DNA of 9,799 bases, taken from contig JAQWYU010000130.1 of assembly GCA_029253805.1 (NCBI GenBank), positions 1 through 9,799 on the forward strand, in the 5' to 3' direction. Shown one piece after another: positions 1 to 8,081 of the stretch (within the stretch, counting starts at the first letter, position 1; each line of letters begins with the position of its first letter). Source of the DNA: Flavobacteriaceae bacterium (GTDB lineage: Bacteria; Bacteroidota; Bacteroidia; Flavobacteriales; Flavobacteriaceae). The notes below the pieces were generated by a model that was given only the letters and a program-made list of their open reading frames with translations, did no database searches and was not told where the DNA came from. Both the position numbers and the translations under genes were made by a program.

Positions 1-2
1 GA

Positions 3-2939
3 TTTAGTACTGCTGCAGCTTCTTTAGCAGCCTGTGAAGGACCCGTTATTAAGTCCATTCCCTATGTAGTTCAGCCAGAGCAAATCATTCCTGGTGTTGC
101 TAACTATTATGCAACAGCCATAGCTAATGGATATGATTTTGCAAGTATTTTAATTAAAACTAGAGAAGGCCGACCTATCAAGGTAGAGTCTAACAGTCTT
201 GCAAAAGCGAACGGTGGTATCAATGCCAGAGTACAAGCATCTGTATTAGATTTATATGACAACCAAAGAGTTGTAGGTCCACAAAAAGAAGGACAAGAAA
301 CAAGTTGGGGAGAACTTACAGCAGAAGTGGCTCAAAAATTAGAAACATTAAAAGGATCCGATAAATCAATTGTGTTATTAACACAAACATTTGCAAGTCC
401 ATCGACTTCAAAATTAATTTCGGACTTTAAACAAAAATACGGAAATGTAAGCCATGTTGTTTATGATGCGATATCAGAATCGGCTGCGGCAGACGCTTAC
501 CAAAATAAATATGGCACAAGAGGCTTAGTCAACTACGATTTTTCAAAAGCTGAAACCATTGTATCCATAGGCGCTGACTTTTTAGGGGATTGGCAAGGCG
601 GTGGTTTTGATGCTGCCTATGCGCAAGGACGTATTCCTAAAAACGGAAAAATGTCCCGTCATATCCAGTTTGAAGCAAACATGACTTTATCAGGAGCAAA
701 TGCTGATAAACGTGTAGCCATCAAACCGTCTCAACAAAAAGTAGCACTTGCGAAGCTTTACGGAAAATTATTTGGAACTGCTGTTGGAGGTGACCTTCCC
801 GCACACTTAGAAACTGCTGTTAATAACGCTGCTTCTGAATTGCTAAAAGCAGGTTCTAATGCAGTTGTGCTTTCAGGAATTCAAGATGTAAATGCACAAA
901 ATATTGTATTAGCTATCAACGAAAAGTTAGGCAGTAAAGCATTTGATCCTAACCATCCTATTCAAACCCGACAAGGGAATGATAAAGCGGTTGCTCAATT
1001 AGTAACAGATATGAAAGCGGGTAAAGTTGGAGCAATCATTATGGCTGGGGTGAATCCAGTTTATACACTTCCAAATGCTTCTGAATTTGTAGAAGGATTA
1101 AAACAAACAGAATTATCAGTAGCCTTCACCATGAAAAATGATGAAACGGCTTCTGTATCACAATATATTGCTGCCACGTCTCATTATTTAGAGTCCTGGG
1201 GTGATTTAGAAACTAAAAAAGGACATTACGGGCTCATGCAGCCAACGATTCGTCCTTTGTTTGATACCAAACAATTTCAAGACCTATTATTAGAATTGTT
1301 GGGGACTTCAGATTCTTACCATGATTTTATAAAATCGTATTGGAAAAGTAATATATTAAAAGGAGCGTCATGGAATGATAGCCTACACGATGGTGTGTAT
1401 GTTTCATCAACCTCTGCAACGGTTGAAACTTCAGATGCTTTTGATGGATCTTCAATTTTAGGATTAGGAGCTGCAGTCAATGCACTTGCATCAACCGTTA
1501 GTTCTGGAATGGAGTTGACGCTTTATCCTAAAACAGGAATGGGAGATGGTCAACAGGCCAATAACCCATGGTTACAAGAATTTCCAGATCCATTGACTAG
1601 AACGACTTGGGATAACTATTTAACAATGTCCGAATTTGATGCTAAGGAATTAGGGTTCTTTTTGGAAACCAGTACTTTTTTCAGCGAAAACAGTCACGAT
1701 GCTGATGGTGGATTAAACGGAAAATATGCAAACGTTACTGTAGATGGCGTCTCTGTAAAAGTTCCTGTCATTATTCAACCAGGACAAGCAAGAGGGACGG
1801 TAGGAATGTCCTTTGGATATGGTCGTACAGAAGGTCTTAAAGCAGAAATGCAAACGGGTGTCAATGCGTATCCTTTATACAACGATTTTAACTCTGTTCA
1901 AACTGCCACTGTAGAGTTGACGGATGGCAAGCATGAATTTGCTTGTGTTCAGTTGCACAATACACTAATGGGTAGAGGCGATATCATCAAAGAAACAACT
2001 TTAGAGATATTTAATACAGAATCTGCAGCGGATTGGAACCCAATGACCATGGTGTCATTGAACCATGAAGAAACACCAGTGGACTCACCAGATGTAGATT
2101 TATGGGATGAATTTGACCGTTCGATTGGGCATCATTTCAACCTGTCAATTGACTTAAATTCTTGTACAGGATGTGGAGCTTGTGTGATTGCATGTCATGC
2201 AGAAAACAATGTACCAGTTGTAGGAAAAGAAGAAATTCGTAGAAGTCGTGATATGCACTGGCTACGAATCGATAGGTACTACTCTTCAGATGAAACTTTT
2301 GAAGGCGATAACACAACCAAAGAGAATATTGAGGGCCTTGGAAGCTCGTTAAGCACTTTTGGAGAGATGGAAACTCCATCAGAGAATCCAGAAGTTGCTT
2401 TTCAACCAATCATGTGCCAACATTGTAATCATGCACCCTGCGAAACGGTTTGTCCTGTAGCAGCATCTTCTCACGGACGACAAGGCCAAAATCACATGGC
2501 TTATAACCGTTGTGTAGGAACCCGTTATTGTGCAAACAACTGTCCTTACAAAGTACGCCGATTTAACTGGTTCTTATATAATGAGAATGATGAGTTCGAC
2601 TACCACATGAACAATGACTTAGGACGTATGGTAATTAATCCAGATGTGACGGTTCGTTCTAGAGGGGTTATGGAAAAATGTTCTATGTGTATTCAAATGA
2701 CACAGAAAACAATCCTAGACGCAAAACGTGACGGCAGAGAAGTAAATCCAGATGAGTTCAAAACAGCGTGTTCATCTGCGTGTGACTCTGGCGCTATTGC
2801 GTTTGGAGATATCAACAATAAGAAAAGTGCGATTACGGAACTTAAGAATGATGAGCGCGCTTATCATTTATTAGATCACGTAGGAACAAAGCCAAACGTG
2901 GTATATCAAGTTAAAGTAAGGAACACAAACGAAGCATAA
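3..2939 (+). CDS. actB: Alternative complex III subunit ActB (fused molybdopterin-oxidoreductase-like and Fe-S protein), 5' partial
   Basis: This periplasmic-side subunit of alternative complex III (menaquinol:cytochrome c/oxidase oxidoreductase) carries electrons through iron-sulfur clusters. The frame is open from base 3 with no stop before 2937, giving 978 residues in the window; the true start lies upstream. A GTG at 327 could be mistaken for the start, but the sequence before it already reads as ActB (residues 1-11 end in a lipobox-like LAAC, then EGPVIKSIPYV). Residues about 1-690 form the molybdopterin-oxidoreductase-like half, which in this family holds no molybdenum cofactor. Residues about 705-978 form the ferredoxin-like half. 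Its cysteines are C721/724/727/731, C805/808/813/817, C837/843/847 and C893/896/923/927. The third group has Thr840 where a fourth cysteine would sit, so I infer three [4Fe-4S] and one [3Fe-4S] cluster, as known for ActB. Cys11 is a plausible lipidation site. actC follows after 28 bases. Identity is secure; cofactor content is inferred. Confidence 0.96.
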   Translation, partial: FSTAAASLAACEGPVIKSIPYVVQPEQIIPGVANYYATAIANGYDFASILIKTREGRPIKVESNSLAKANGGINARVQASVLDLYDNQRVVGPQKEGQETSWGELTAEVAQKLETLKGSDKSIVLLTQTFASPSTSKLISDFKQKYGNVSHVVYDAISESAAADAYQNKYGTRGLVNYDFSKAETIVSIGADFLGDWQGGGFDAAYAQGRIPKNGKMSRHIQFEANMTLSGANADKRVAIKPSQQKVALAKLYGKLFGTAVGGDLPAHLETAVNNAASELLKAGSNAVVLSGIQDVNAQNIVLAINEKLGSKAFDPNHPIQTRQGNDKAVAQLVTDMKAGKVGAIIMAGVNPVYTLPNASEFVEGLKQTELSVAFTMKNDETASVSQYIAATSHYLESWGDLETKKGHYGLMQPTIRPLFDTKQFQDLLLELLGTSDSYHDFIKSYWKSNILKGASWNDSLHDGVYVSSTSATVETSDAFDGSSILGLGAAVNALASTVSSGMELTLYPKTGMGDGQQANNPWLQEFPDPLTRTTWDNYLTMSEFDAKELGFFLETSTFFSENSHDADGGLNGKYANVTVDGVSVKVPVIIQPGQARGTVGMSFGYGRTEGLKAEMQTGVNAYPLYNDFNSVQTATVELTDGKHEFACVQLHNTLMGRGDIIKETTLEIFNTESAADWNPMTMVSLNHEETPVDSPDVDLWDEFDRSIGHHFNLSIDLNSCTGCGACVIACHAENNVPVVGKEEIRRSRDMHWLRIDRYYSSDETFEGDNTTKENIEGLGSSLSTFGEMETPSENPEVAFQPIMCQHCNHAPCETVCPVAASSHGRQGQNHMAYNRCVGTRYCANNCPYKVRRFNWFLYNENDEFDYHMNNDLGRMVINPDVTVRSRGVMEKCSMCIQMTQKTILDAKRDGREVNPDEFKTACSSACDSGAIAFGDINNKKSAITELKNDERAYHLLDHVGTKPNVVYQVKVRNTNEA

Positions 2940-2967
2940 AATAATTAAGAAATAACATAAAATTATT

Positions 2968-4434
2968 ATGGCGTCTCATTACGAAGCACCTATTAGAAGA
3001 CCATTAGTTACCGGGGACAAGTCATACCATGACGTGACCTTGGATGTGGTTGCTCCCGTTGAAGGAAAAGCAAATAAATTATGGTGGGTAGTATTTTCTA
3101 TTGCACTTGCAGCTTTTGGCTGGGGGTTAGGATGTATGGTTTACACCGTCTCCACTGGAATTGGTACTTGGGGCCTCAATAAAACTGTTGGATGGGCTTG
3201 GGATATTACAAATTTTGTTTGGTGGGTTGGGATTGGTCACGCTGGTACCCTAATTTCAGCAGTCCTTTTGTTGTTCAGACAACAATGGCGTATGGCAATC
3301 AACCGTTCTGCGGAAGCCATGACAATTTTTTCTGTAATTCAAGCAGGCTTATTTCCAATTATTCACATGGGACGACCTTGGTTAGCTTACTGGGTACTTC
3401 CAATCCCAAATCAATTTGGATCGTTATGGGTTAATTTTAACTCTCCATTATTGTGGGATGTATTTGCGATTTCTACATATTTATCTGTTTCACTCGTATT
3501 TTGGTGGACTGGATTATTGCCTGATTTTGCAATGATTCGTGACCGTGCTGTAAGGCCGTTCCAAAAGAAAATTTATTCTTTATTAAGTTTTGGTTGGAGT
3601 GGACGTGCAAAAGATTGGCAGCGATTTGAAGAAGTTTCTTTGGTTCTTGCAGGCCTTGCAACGCCTTTGGTATTATCAGTACATACTATTGTGTCTTTTG
3701 ATTTTGCCACCTCGGTAATTCCAGGATGGCATACAACGATCTTCCCTCCATATTTTGTTGCAGGGGCTATCTTCTCAGGATTCGCAATGGTAAATACCTT
3801 ACTAATTATCATGCGTAAAGTATGTAGTCTTGAAGATTATATCACTGTTCAACACATCGAATTGATGAATATCGTGATCATGATTACGGGATCTATTGTT
3901 GGAGTTGCTTATATCACAGAATTATTTATCGCTTGGTATTCAGGAGTTGAATACGAACAATATGCCTTCTTGAACAGAGCAACGGGACCCTACGCATGGG
4001 CTTATTGGGCTATGATGTCATGTAATGTGTTTTCACCACAATTTATGTGGTTTAAAAGACTCAGAACAAGTATCATGTTCTCATTCTTTATTTCAATTGT
4101 TGTGAATATCGGAATGTGGTTTGAGCGTTTTGTAATTATTGTGACTTCACTTCACAGAGACTACTTACCATCGTCATGGACTATGTTCTCACCAACATTT
4201 GTTGATATCGGAATTTTTATTGGAACCATTGGATTCTTCTTTGTATTGTTTTTACTTTATGCTAGAACGTTCCCAGTAATTGCACAGGCTGAAGTCAAGA
4301 CCATTTTAAAATCGTCTGGACAACGCTATAAAAATATTAGAGAAGCGGGTGGAAGCTTAGCAGGTACAGGTTCAGATAATCGTACCGACTCAAAGTCAAA
4401 GCCATTAGTAACCACTAAAAAGAAAAAAGAGTAG
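2968..4434 (+). CDS. actC: Alternative complex III subunit ActC (NrfD/PsrC-like membrane protein)
   Basis: This integral membrane subunit of alternative complex III is thought to form the menaquinol oxidation site and possibly a proton path next to the ActB clusters. The protein has 488 residues, the usual family length. By eye it has about ten hydrophobic segments, near residues 37-60, 77-102, 116-143, 162-182, 219-245, 255-282, 296-322, 341-359, 366-391 and 409-431. Family-typical polar residues inside the membrane part include His91 (in WVGIGHAGT), His133 (in IIHMGRPW), Asp164 (in LLWDVF) and His239. The His133/Asp164 pair fits the proposed quinol or proton site of the NrfD fold. The C-terminal tail, from about residue 450, is polar and ends in a run of lysines. 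The start ATG at 2968 is preceded by an A/T-rich gap without a Shine-Dalgarno sequence. The stop is only three bases before actD, so the two are probably translated together. Confidence 0.96.
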   Translation: MASHYEAPIRRPLVTGDKSYHDVTLDVVAPVEGKANKLWWVVFSIALAAFGWGLGCMVYTVSTGIGTWGLNKTVGWAWDITNFVWWVGIGHAGTLISAVLLLFRQQWRMAINRSAEAMTIFSVIQAGLFPIIHMGRPWLAYWVLPIPNQFGSLWVNFNSPLLWDVFAISTYLSVSLVFWWTGLLPDFAMIRDRAVRPFQKKIYSLLSFGWSGRAKDWQRFEEVSLVLAGLATPLVLSVHTIVSFDFATSVIPGWHTTIFPPYFVAGAIFSGFAMVNTLLIIMRKVCSLEDYITVQHIELMNIVIMITGSIVGVAYITELFIAWYSGVEYEQYAFLNRATGPYAWAYWAMMSCNVFSPQFMWFKRLRTSIMFSFFISIVVNIGMWFERFVIIVTSLHRDYLPSSWTMFSPTFVDIGIFIGTIGFFFVLFLLYARTFPVIAQAEVKTILKSSGQRYKNIREAGGSLAGTGSDNRTDSKSKPLVTTKKKKE

Positions 4435-4437
4435 CCT

Positions 4438-4971
4438 ATGGGATCTTCAAAAGTTATTCACGCACTTTATACTGATGATGATGTATTATTATCAGCTGTT
4501 AAAACAGTTAAGGCCGAAAAGCACCACATCGAAGAGATATTTACTCCTTTTCCTGTGCACGGACTTGATAAAGCAATGGGTTTAGAGCCTACGCGAATCG
4601 CTATTGCAGCTTTTATGTACGGATGTGTTGGGCTGATAGTAGCAACGACAATGATGAATTATATTATGATTGAAGATTGGCCTCAGGATATTGGAGGTAA
4701 GCCAAGCTTTAGTTATTTAGAAAATATGCCAGCATTTGTACCGATTATGTTTGAACTAACCGTTTTTTTTGCCGCTCACTTAATGGTTATTACTTTTTAT
4801 TTAAGAAGTAGAATGTGGCCGTTTAAAAATGCAGAGAATCCTGATCCAAGAACAACTGATGACCATTTTTTAATGGAAATACCTGTTCATGATAACGAAA
4901 AAGAATTAAAAGCCTTGCTGACCAAAACAGGTGCAGTTGAGGTTCATACCGTTGAGAAAGAAGCACATTAG
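4438..4971 (+). CDS. actD: Alternative complex III subunit ActD (DUF3341 membrane protein)
   Basis: This 177-residue subunit of alternative complex III matches the DUF3341 family and occupies the usual place between actC and actE. No cofactor-binding motif is visible, and its role is thought to be structural, holding the NrfD-like subunits together. Residues 1-50 form a small soluble domain (VIHALYTDDD near the start and FTPFPVHGLDKAMG at about 35-48, both family-typical). Two transmembrane helices follow, at about 52-77 and 99-122, separated by a loop containing DWPQDIGGKP. A charged tail ends in EKEAH. The gene starts three bases after the actC stop and ends four bases before the actE start, which suggests translational coupling across all three. 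A run of eight T at 4763-4770 lies inside the reading frame, but the frame continues normally through it. Confidence 0.93.
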   Translation: MGSSKVIHALYTDDDVLLSAVKTVKAEKHHIEEIFTPFPVHGLDKAMGLEPTRIAIAAFMYGCVGLIVATTMMNYIMIEDWPQDIGGKPSFSYLENMPAFVPIMFELTVFFAAHLMVITFYLRSRMWPFKNAENPDPRTTDDHFLMEIPVHDNEKELKALLTKTGAVEVHTVEKEAH

Positions 4972-4975
4972 TCCT

Positions 4976-5527
4976 ATGAAAAGTGTATCAAAAGTAATCG
5001 TTTTAGTAGTAGTTTTATTGACTACGTTCTCATGTCAAAATGATAACAGTCCAAACTATCAATATTTTCCAAATATGTATAAACCCATAGGATATGAAGC
5101 CTATGGTGAATATGATGTTTTTCCAAACTCACAAGAAGCATTGTTGCCTGTGAAAGGGACGATCTCAAGGGGACATTCATTGTACGAATATGAAAATACA
5201 AACGAAGGATATACAGCAGCGCTTTCGGAACTTAAATCCCCTCTGGAATCATCTGAGTTAAATGCTAAAAGAGGAAAAGAACTCTATGATATTTATTGTG
5301 GGATTTGTCACGGGACGAAAGGGGCTGGCCAAGGAAAGCTCGTAATGAGAGAGAAAATTCTAGGTGTTCCAAGTTACGCAGATAGAGATATTACCACAGG
5401 AAGTATTTATCATGTTATTTATTTTGGTAAAAACTCCATGGGATCTTATGCAAATTTATTAAATGAGGAAGAACGTTGGCAAGTAACAGCTTATGTTGAA
5501 ACTCTAAGAAGAGAATTAAAAAAATAA
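4976..5527 (+). CDS. actE: Alternative complex III subunit ActE (monohaem cytochrome c lipoprotein)
   Basis: This small periplasmic cytochrome c of alternative complex III carries electrons between the complex and its acceptor. I choose the ATG at 4976 (183 residues). An in-frame ATG at 4931 would add 15 residues overlapping the end of actD and would bury the signal peptide behind a charged stretch. From 4976 the protein starts MKSVSK, continues with a hydrophobic stretch, and reaches a lipobox TFSC with Cys20, so it should be a lipid-anchored lipoprotein. The family-typical segment YFPNMYKP follows at about 30-37. The haem site is CGICH at 108-112 (C108, C111, His112 as proximal ligand). Met155 in NSMGSYA is the likely distal ligand. 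One haem c is therefore expected. The start lies four bases after the actD stop (TAG-TCCT-ATG), which resembles the actC-actD junction (TAG-CCT-ATG). Confidence 0.94.
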   Translation: MKSVSKVIVLVVVLLTTFSCQNDNSPNYQYFPNMYKPIGYEAYGEYDVFPNSQEALLPVKGTISRGHSLYEYENTNEGYTAALSELKSPLESSELNAKRGKELYDIYCGICHGTKGAGQGKLVMREKILGVPSYADRDITTGSIYHVIYFGKNSMGSYANLLNEEERWQVTAYVETLRRELKK

Positions 5528-5549
5528 GAAAAGTAAAACATTTATATAC

Positions 5550-6953
5550 ATGTACACGTTTTCAAAAAGACTTAAAATTGTTTCAATCCTTCTATTCGTT
5601 ATTGGCGCTGTTGGTTGGGGAACAAGTTATGTAGCATCTCACAGACTTAATCTTGAAGATGTGAAAATATTATTAGCTGAAGAAAACTCTCACCATGAAG
5701 GGGGAGCGGCATCTCATAATAAAAGTACGACTGAAATTTCTCATCACGATGTTAAAACGGATAATGAGGAGCATAATACAATAATTCATTCCAAACATGC
5801 ATCCGAAGCCCATGCTGAAGATGCGCATGTATCAAATGATCACGGAGCTGACTCTCATGCAGAACACGTTTTACACCAAATGCACAATAGACCTTATGCG
5901 GCTTTGTACGTAGCAGCATTTTTCTTTTTTATGATTTCTCTAGGAGTGTTAGCTTTTTATGCTATACAATATGCGGCACAAGCAGGCTGGTCGCCTGTAC
6001 TTTTTAGAGTGATGGAAGCAATTACATATTACCTTTTACCAGGTGCATTAATTGTGTTAGGTATAGCATGGTGGGCAGGAGATCATATTTTTATATGGAT
6101 GGATCCAGATGTTGTAGCACATGACGAACTGATTCAAGCAAAAGCAGGCTGGCTAAACAAAACATGGTTTCTGATTAGAGGACTTATCTTTATAACAGGA
6201 TGGAGTTTGTATCGTTATTTTTCTCGAAAATTCTCACTTGCACAAGATTTAGCTGACCTAAATGACAATAGTAATTTTAAAAATAACTTTAGAATCTCAG
6301 CTGGTTTTTTAGTCTTTTACATATATACAGAATCTGTCATGTCTTGGGATTGGATCATGAGCGTCGACCCGCACTGGTTTAGTACGCTTTTTGGATGGTA
6401 TGTATTTGCGAGTATGTTTGTGAGCGGAATCACTGTAATTGCGATGATTACGATTTATCTAAAATCTAAAGGATTAATGGAATTTGTAAATGATAGTCAC
6501 CTACATGATTTAGCTAAGTTTATGTTTGCTATTAGCGTCTTCTGGACTTATTTATGGTTCTCACAATTTATGCTTATATGGTATGCAAACATCCCTGAGG
6601 AAGTAACATATTTTGTGACAAGGATAGAAGATTACAATCTTCCATTCTTTGGGATGATAATTTTAAACTTCATATTTCCGTTTTTAGTCCTAATGAATAG
6701 TGATTACAAGCGAGTGCCGTGGTTTATTGTTATGGCTGGAATTGTAATTTTGTTTGGCCACTACATTGATGTATTTAACATGATCATGCCGGCAACTGTA
6801 GGAGACCGGTGGTTCATCGGCATCGCTGAAATTAGTGCAATATTATTATTTTTAGGATTGTTCATTTTCATTGTTTTTTATGCGCTGTCAAAGGCACCAT
6901 TACTAGCAAAAGGGAATCCTTTTATCAAGGAGAGCGAACATTTTCATTATTAA
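5550..6953 (+). CDS. actF: Alternative complex III subunit ActF (NrfD-like membrane protein with His-rich loop)
   Basis: This second NrfD/PsrC-like subunit of alternative complex III pairs with ActC in the membrane. It has 467 residues and about ten hydrophobic segments, near 8-29, 117-139, 157-176, 205-224, 246-264, 278-303, 321-346, 364-383, 389-407 and 424-447. Family-typical stretches include AAQAGWSPVLFRVMEAIT at about 142-159, SVMSWDWIMSVDPHWFSTLFGW at 262-283, and HLHDLAKFMFA at 317-327. The first two segments are separated by a long hydrophilic loop in which residues 48-112 contain 15 histidines plus many acidic residues. The basic N-terminus (SKRLK) suggests that the N-terminus is inside and this loop is periplasmic. 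In the family ActF is not known to hold a haem or metal, and its role in proton movement is still inferred. The gene is 22 bases after actE and 28 bases before coxB. Confidence 0.95.
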   Translation: MYTFSKRLKIVSILLFVIGAVGWGTSYVASHRLNLEDVKILLAEENSHHEGGAASHNKSTTEISHHDVKTDNEEHNTIIHSKHASEAHAEDAHVSNDHGADSHAEHVLHQMHNRPYAALYVAAFFFFMISLGVLAFYAIQYAAQAGWSPVLFRVMEAITYYLLPGALIVLGIAWWAGDHIFIWMDPDVVAHDELIQAKAGWLNKTWFLIRGLIFITGWSLYRYFSRKFSLAQDLADLNDNSNFKNNFRISAGFLVFYIYTESVMSWDWIMSVDPHWFSTLFGWYVFASMFVSGITVIAMITIYLKSKGLMEFVNDSHLHDLAKFMFAISVFWTYLWFSQFMLIWYANIPEEVTYFVTRIEDYNLPFFGMIILNFIFPFLVLMNSDYKRVPWFIVMAGIVILFGHYIDVFNMIMPATVGDRWFIGIAEISAILLFLGLFIFIVFYALSKAPLLAKGNPFIKESEHFHY

Positions 6954-6981
6954 CTAGAATTTTAAAAGACAAGATATAACG

Positions 6982-8052
6982 ATGACTGGCTTATTAACCA
7001 TATTAATTTTATTAGGGATCACTATTGCAATTTGGCAAATGGTCAAGATCTTTGATTTAGCGCAAGCAAATAAAGACTTCTCACAAGTAGCAAACGATAA
7101 GGACAACCGGGTTAATGGATACCTAATGCTAGCCTTTTTAGGTTTTATCTATGGAATTACAATTGTATCTTTTGCATTATGGGGAGACTTACCATTAACT
7201 TCGAATTCGGCCTCTGAACATGGGCCAGAAATTGATCGTTTAATGATCATTTCGATGGTTGTAATTTTTATAGTACAAATTATTACACAGTTTTTACTTC
7301 ACTATTTTGCATTTAAGTACAAAGGTGAGAAAGGACGTAAAGCATTGTTTTATGCAGATAACGATAAGCTAGAATTTATATGGACTGTAATCCCTGTAAT
7401 AGTGTTAGCAGGACTGATTATGTACGGACTGTTTACCTGGTCAGATATTATGAATATTGACGAAGATGAGGATCCTCTTTTGGTTGAACTATACGCACAA
7501 CAATTTAACTGGAAAGCTAGATATGCTGGACAGGACAACGTTTTAGGAAAAGCTAATGTGCGATTAATTAACCTTGATAATGCAAACATTTTAGGACTAG
7601 ACGAATCAGACCCTAACGCACAAGACGATGTTATTACAACTGAATTACACCTTCCTGTAGGTCGCCCCGTATTGTTCAAGATGCGATCTCAAGATGTTTT
7701 ACACTCTGCTTATATGCCTCATTTTAGAGCTCAAATGAATTGTGTGCCAGGGATGATAACTCAATTTGCCTTTACACCCACTGTCACCACGGAAGAAATG
7801 AGATTAAATCCAGACATCTATGAAAAAGTAAAAAACATTAATAGAATTAGAGTCAATAAAAGTAAGAAGCTTCAAGCTAAAGGAGAAGAACCTTTAGACC
7901 GCTATGAGTTTGATTATTTGTTATTATGTAATAAAATATGTGGGAAATCTCATTATAATATGCAAATGAAAATCATTGTAGAATCGGAAGAGGATTACAA
8001 TGAGTGGTTAAATGATCAAAAACTATTTAAGAATTCTATAGTTCAAAATTAA
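6982..8052 (+). CDS. coxB: Cytochrome c oxidase subunit II (CuA subunit, Bacteroidota type)
   Basis: Subunit II of an aa3-type cytochrome oxidase receives electrons at the binuclear CuA centre and passes them to haem a of subunit I. It has 356 residues. Four hydrophobic helices are visible, at about 3-22, 46-68, 86-112 and 132-155. The last two are the canonical pair, with the usual LEFIWTVIPV at the start of the fourth, and the first two are extra. The periplasmic cupredoxin domain starts at about 165 (VELYAQQFNWKARY). The CuA ligands are His241 (VLHSAYMPHFRAQ), Cys316, Cys320, His324 and Met327, in CNKICGKSHYNM. Lys318 stands where many CuA proteins have Glu; that residue binds copper only through its backbone carbonyl, so the site should be intact. 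A lysine- and arginine-rich insertion lies between His241 and Cys316. There is no cytochrome c domain fused to the C-terminus, so the donor must be a separate cytochrome such as ActE or ActA. Confidence 0.96.
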   Translation: MTGLLTILILLGITIAIWQMVKIFDLAQANKDFSQVANDKDNRVNGYLMLAFLGFIYGITIVSFALWGDLPLTSNSASEHGPEIDRLMIISMVVIFIVQIITQFLLHYFAFKYKGEKGRKALFYADNDKLEFIWTVIPVIVLAGLIMYGLFTWSDIMNIDEDEDPLLVELYAQQFNWKARYAGQDNVLGKANVRLINLDNANILGLDESDPNAQDDVITTELHLPVGRPVLFKMRSQDVLHSAYMPHFRAQMNCVPGMITQFAFTPTVTTEEMRLNPDIYEKVKNINRIRVNKSKKLQAKGEEPLDRYEFDYLLLCNKICGKSHYNMQMKIIVESEEDYNEWLNDQKLFKNSIVQN

Positions 8053-8081
8053 AAAATATAAAGAAATAATACTATAAGTTT

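Noticed and set aside
327..329. GTG as the start of actB
   Set aside because: The frame is open back to base 3, and the upstream translation is clearly ActB with a lipobox-like end of signal sequence, so the gene is truncated by the window rather than starting here.
2137..2409. Minus-strand open frame of 90 codons across the Fe-S region of actB
   Set aside because: It lies entirely opposite a well-conserved cysteine-rich domain and has no recognisable protein features; it is a shadow frame.
2940..2967. A/T-rich gap between actB and actC as a promoter
   Set aside because: It is only 28 bases and has no convincing Bacteroidota -33/-7 pair; the A/T richness is usual for leader spacing in this phylum.
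3192..3812. Short open frames on both strands inside actC (80, 62 and 79 codons)
   Set aside because: They sit within a conserved membrane protein gene and have no family resemblance; they are shadow frames.
4763..4770. Run of eight T in actD as a possible slippage or frameshift site
   Set aside because: The reading frame is intact on both sides and encodes the expected second helix; such runs are common in AT-rich genomes.
5085..5106. Inverted repeat CCATAGG / CCTATGG with an 8-base loop
   Set aside because: It is a 7-base stem inside the actE coding region, has no T run after it, and encodes ordinary ActE residues; it is probably chance.
7350..7679. Minus-strand open frame of 109 codons inside coxB
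   Set aside because: It is opposite the conserved helix 4 and cupredoxin region; the serine-rich translation is typical of antisense reading.
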